A DNA stretch of 64,000 nucleotides from positions 16,104,494 to 16,168,493 of the forward strand of contig JACSVZ010000002.1 of NCBI GenBank assembly GCA_014706295.1. Reading direction: 5' to 3'. The notes beneath the pieces are model-generated. The model saw only the letters and a program-made list of their open reading frames with translations, did no database searches and had not been told where the DNA came from. Numbering within the stretch: position 1 is the stretch's first letter; each line of letters starts with the position of its first letter. The stretch comes from Lycocorax pyrrhopterus obiensis (taxonomy: Eukaryota > Chordata > Aves > Passeriformes > Paradisaeidae). Shown one piece after another: positions 1 through 64,000 of this stretch. Made by a program: the position numbers and the translations under genes.

Positions 1-2517
1 ATTCAAAAAATAGATTTAACTAACAAGGCAAACTATGATCAAATAAAATTAGATATTTGGGGGAAAAACCCCACTCTGTGTTGCATCTCGAGTGGAAGTG
101 TGCTGAGGTTGCGGTGTCTGTTACCACAGACCATGGAATGTTTATCCCTAGAGTCAGTCATTGTGCTAGTAAATTAATAAAATTTTCCACCTGATGTAGC
201 AAAAGCCAATATCTAGAACTGTCTAGTAGCAGTTATATTTTCCTGCTTACTTGTTTAGCTTCTGGTTTTTTTGGTTAGGCAGTTACTCTCTACAACTCCT
301 CCATAATCAAATAAAACCTTAATGATTGTCCTTAAATGCTTAACTGGAGTACAATATCCACTCTTAGGAAAATAAAAATTTGTTTTCAGTCATTTCTATG
401 TACAGGTTTCCCAGGATAAAACCAGCTTCATCGGCAGTGGCACTTCTTTTTTCTTCGAGAAACTAGGCGGTAGCATAGGCAACTGCTTCTGACCCCAGAG
501 CTGATGGAAGCTCAGTCTGGGTAAAATCAAGATGTTGCTGAAGCAATCAAAAAATGATGGATTTGAGACTTTTTGATTTACTGTGCCTTTTAGTTATTCA
601 AGTTCACAGTCTAAGTAAATCACAAATTTCTGCCAAAGTCAGGGAGCTGCAACTCCTTTTTTTGTTTAGTTTCTCTGCTTTGTGAGCTAGAAATATGAAG
701 TTGTCCAGTCACTTACAGTTTTGTGAAATCCAGTATGAATTAGTCTAAGTAATTGCCGAGTAAACAATGTCTGCATAAGCAATGTAAAATTCAGATTCAT
801 ATTGTGGAGACAGTAGTGCTTTGCGTGTAGTTTCCAGATGAGAACAAATTATTTTACAACTTAGAAATCAAGTGATATAGTGCTTTCATGCTCCAGCATG
901 ATATGTCAGAACTTCAGCATCCTTTAACCAATGACATACTGAAATAATCTTATTAAGATTGCAGAAATGATCAAGGAATCAATCAAGACTGAGACTTTGC
1001 TATGCCATATTGTATTAACATGCTCTTTACTTCGAACAACAGATAGTCAAAATGAGGAAAAACAGATGTGGACTTAGGGTTATGAAGCACAGCAGAAGAC
1101 AGGAAAAATGGCAGGCACAAGTGTCACTGACATGGCATTATATTGTTATGGACGTAGTTGTGAAAGTTCAGGTTAAATAAAAAAGAATGGGCTTAAAGAA
1201 TGAGCTTTAAATTAAAGAGTGAGGGAGTCCTAGGCAGTGAGAGGAGTGAGTGCTGCTGGGGGAGAAGTAAGCAGAGAAAAGCAAGTGTGGAAGAAGGAGG
1301 AAGGTTGGAGGGAACACTTGGTGCAAAATGGAGATGTTCTGGTGAACTCTGAGCATTTTCAGTGTGCGAAGAGTGGTTTGGTTGCTCTTTAAATCTATCC
1401 CTGCTGCCTGGCATCTATCCTGCTCCTCCCTCAGCAGCATGCTGGGGAGTGCTAGGGTATCATTGGGGATCCTGTTTCCCAAGGACATGAGGGAGTCCCC
1501 AGCCAAGTTCTGCACCCCACGTCCTCTGCCAGACCTCGCTTTCTCCTCCTTGCCAAGCACAGAAGTCCCCGATTTAGCTCCTTCTGCAACTCCTCCAACC
1601 ATCTGGAGTTCATGCCTCCTTCAGAGCAGTAGAACTGAAGCACGAAATCTATGAATGTGGTGTATTTGCATTAGTTCAGACTACTGTTGTCTTTTTTTTT
1701 TAGATTTTAATTAATATTTGTATATCCATGTATCTTCAGGAAAATAACGTAAATAAAGTTAAATGTTTAATATAGTCCTTTATGCTATTCTGAAATAGCT
1801 TTAAAGAAACTTGTTAGAAGTCTTAAAATACTTTGGGTCTTAAAAGCACTCATGCTGGAAAAAATCTAAATTTTGAAAGGCATAACTTGTGGAGGAGGGA
1901 ACAGGGTGGTGTTTAAATGATAGTGTATCCTTTCCCTTTTCGAAAGAACCAAGGCACAGTGCATCTTTAATGTTGATAACTCCTCATTAAAAACCTTAAC
2001 TTGCTGAAGGACTGCCTTTCAGATGTGTTAGAATTCATATTAGCACTACTTTGCCCTTGTTTCTGAATTATTTTAATGACGGCAGCCGCTCCGTCAAGTT
2101 GTCTGTCAAGATGTGGGTGGCAAGCTATTATTTCACTTCATAAATCATAATTTACAGGGGTTTTTATATCCCTCTTAGGGATAAACACTTTATGCTTTGT
2201 GTTTTCAGCAGCAATATAAAATGTAATTGATACTTGAAGCAATATGTTAGAAATATGGACAGAGAAAGCCAGGAGAGAAAAATCACAAATGTTTAGTTTT
2301 TCTGTGGGTTGGTCTGCATACTGAGCATTTTTTCCATCTGATTTCATATTCTTAGCACTTCAACAGAGGATGATGATGAATTGCATTTACATGATTGCTG
2401 CCTGTAGGTTACTATAAGGCTGTTTAGTTACAGACAGTCAACAGACTCAACAGGGTTGTTTTGTACCATTTTTCATGCTGCTAAATAAACTTATCACTTC
2501 GTACTATTGTCTTCCAG
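1..2517 (+). other. MPP7: intron upstream of the first visible MPP7 exon (3' part)
   Basis: AT-rich intronic sequence ending in the acceptor ttgtcttccag. The upstream exon is outside the window. A GC-richer patch at about 1200-1660 gives overlapping open frames on both strands, which argues against any of them being coding. No recognisable repeat family or RNA gene was seen. Confidence 0.85.
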
Positions 2518-62616
<60,099 letters not shown>

Positions 62617-64000
62617 GTAAGTAAGCATGTCTTCTGAACTCTTGTACTTCCCCATATTGCATATTGGAATTCCAGGAAAAAATACTTCTAAAAAGGTGTA
62701 CTTTATCCCACACTGAATGACTGTCGAGTGGGTTTGCTGGCTACCTTTATTTCAGCAAGGCTCTCTGAAAAGAGACAAATATACAGCCAGTAAATAAGGG
62801 AATTGGAAGCCTGCAGCATAATACCAAAGATTTAATTACAGAACACTCCTATATTTCCATTCATCTTTCTGTTAGTTTGGGCAAGAGATTGTCTCTGAAA
62901 CTTTAATTTCAGAATAGCTTTGAGTTATCACCCAGTTCAGCAACTCGCTCTCACATGTTTCACTGGACTGTTCATGCCAACGGTTTCCATGCAGGGTGGA
63001 CATGAGTCAAGGAATGCGCTAAATGTGATGTTGGCTGGATAATTGTTAAGAACATTCTTCTCTAAACCATTTTTTCTTGCACTGACCTTGTATTTTAACC
63101 CCTCTGAACAGCTCCACCGGGTATTTTTTTGCTCCTAATAACCCCAGTGCTTCCAGGAGCTGGACTAATATGTTTAACCTAGCCAAAACATCTCTTCTTC
63201 AAGGGTGGCCAGTGTATGCCTTCTGAACCTTGGCACAGCTCCCAGGGCTCCCGGAGCAGATACAGGGTTGTGCCCTGGGAGCAGGGCAGCAGCTGCACTG
63301 GCAGAGGAGTGGCCGGGGAGGCCATACCCCTTGCCAGGGGAGGAGGGGAGCTGATGAGACCATTGCCTGTCCCACACAGCCCTGTGTTCCTGCAGAGCAC
63401 TAAATTCTTTAGGGGACCCAAGCTTGTGAACCATTCTGGGATTCCACTCTCCAGTATGGGATTTTCCTGTGGACCCTGGCAGTATGGAAACGATAGAAAT
63501 CTTCTGACCATCCATACTACCACCCTGTGCTGCAATTGAATCATAGACCTGCCTCTAACACCATATGTAGCTCGCTCAGGAAGAACGAACAGCAGGGAGT
63601 TGTGTGGTGGGCACAGAGTACTGAAGAGAAAAATCACTGGCCTTTTGTGAACTTTTCATCGGTACAGAAAGGGTTATTCTTGCTAAAATGGGTTGAACTT
63701 TTCCTCCTCCCCTGAATACCTGTTGTTCCCCTCCACCCTCTTGGTGCCAGTGGCACTGGTGTGCACAACTCAGCCTTTGCCACACAGATGGGGTTTACCA
63801 GCAGCTGTGTGGAAATCAAGACCAGTGATCACCCTTGGAGAAAGGGTTTTCTTACCATTCTGAAAATTCTCCTTACATGAATCAACGCTGGTCAGCAGAG
63901 CAGGATGACAGTAAATTAAAAATACCTGCCTAGAAATGCTTTATGGGTTTATTCTGGTCAGTGGGGAGTTTCTTTTATTACAGTAAATTCCATTTTGCAA
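62617..64000 (+). other. MPP7: start of the next MPP7 intron
   Basis: Incomplete intron running off the window. A GC-richer patch at about 63170-63540 gives overlapping open frames on both strands (up to 152 codons on the - strand) with no homology I recognise. No further MPP7 exon was found, so the GK domain is completed outside the window. Confidence 0.88.

Noticed and set aside
1207..1654. Open frames on both strands (131 and 96 codons) upstream of the first exon
   Set aside because: They overlap head-on in a GC-richer patch and match no MPP7 N-terminal sequence (the expected first L27 residues are absent).

Overview
This is a vertebrate nuclear intronic window, almost certainly from a bird. 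It carries the central part of one protein-coding gene on the + strand. Twelve internal exons, all with GT/AG borders and compatible phases, translate to a continuous 417-codon stretch recognisable as MPP7 (MAGUK p55 subfamily member 7, PALS3). The stretch runs from the end of the first L27 domain, through the second L27, PDZ, SH3 and HOOK regions, into the guanylate-kinase-like (GK) domain. If colinear with the 576-residue human protein (compared from memory), it covers about residues 53-469. The start codon, first L27 exons, last GK exons, promoter and polyadenylation site lie outside the window.

The avian assignment rests on the repeats. There are four antisense CR1 LINE fragments (8.06, 10.58, 30.65 and 52.76 kb). 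Two LTRs of the avian ERVL type lie at 4.78 kb (+) and 23.72 kb (-). A third LTR-like unit lies at 50.32 kb (-). No Alu, L1 or other mammalian repeat was seen. Several birds would fit, and I cannot name the species.

Layout: 1-2517 is upstream intron. Exons at 2518 and 7504 encode the L27 region. A 14.5-kb intron follows, then the exon at 22076 (end of L27, linker, start of PDZ). After an 8.1-kb intron comes a compact cluster of five exons at 30298-34904 (PDZ, SH3, start of HOOK). A 17.6-kb intron splits the HOOK region. Exons at 52522, 59422, 61327 and 62508 encode the rest of the HOOK and roughly the first half of GK. About 98% of the window is non-coding, AT-rich intron with microsatellites, one 60-bp minisatellite, a perfect hairpin and short tandem duplications.

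The most interesting candidate for something undescribed is at 35594-35661, in the HOOK intron. A strong 3' splice site is followed by a reading frame in phase with the preceding exon, a good internal 5' splice site and an in-frame stop. Used as a terminal exon, it would give a GK-less L27-PDZ-SH3 form of MPP7. No prokaryotic, viral-coding, CRISPR or operon-like content was found. Apart from the MPP7 exons, the open reading frames in the window look like chance frames or repeats.
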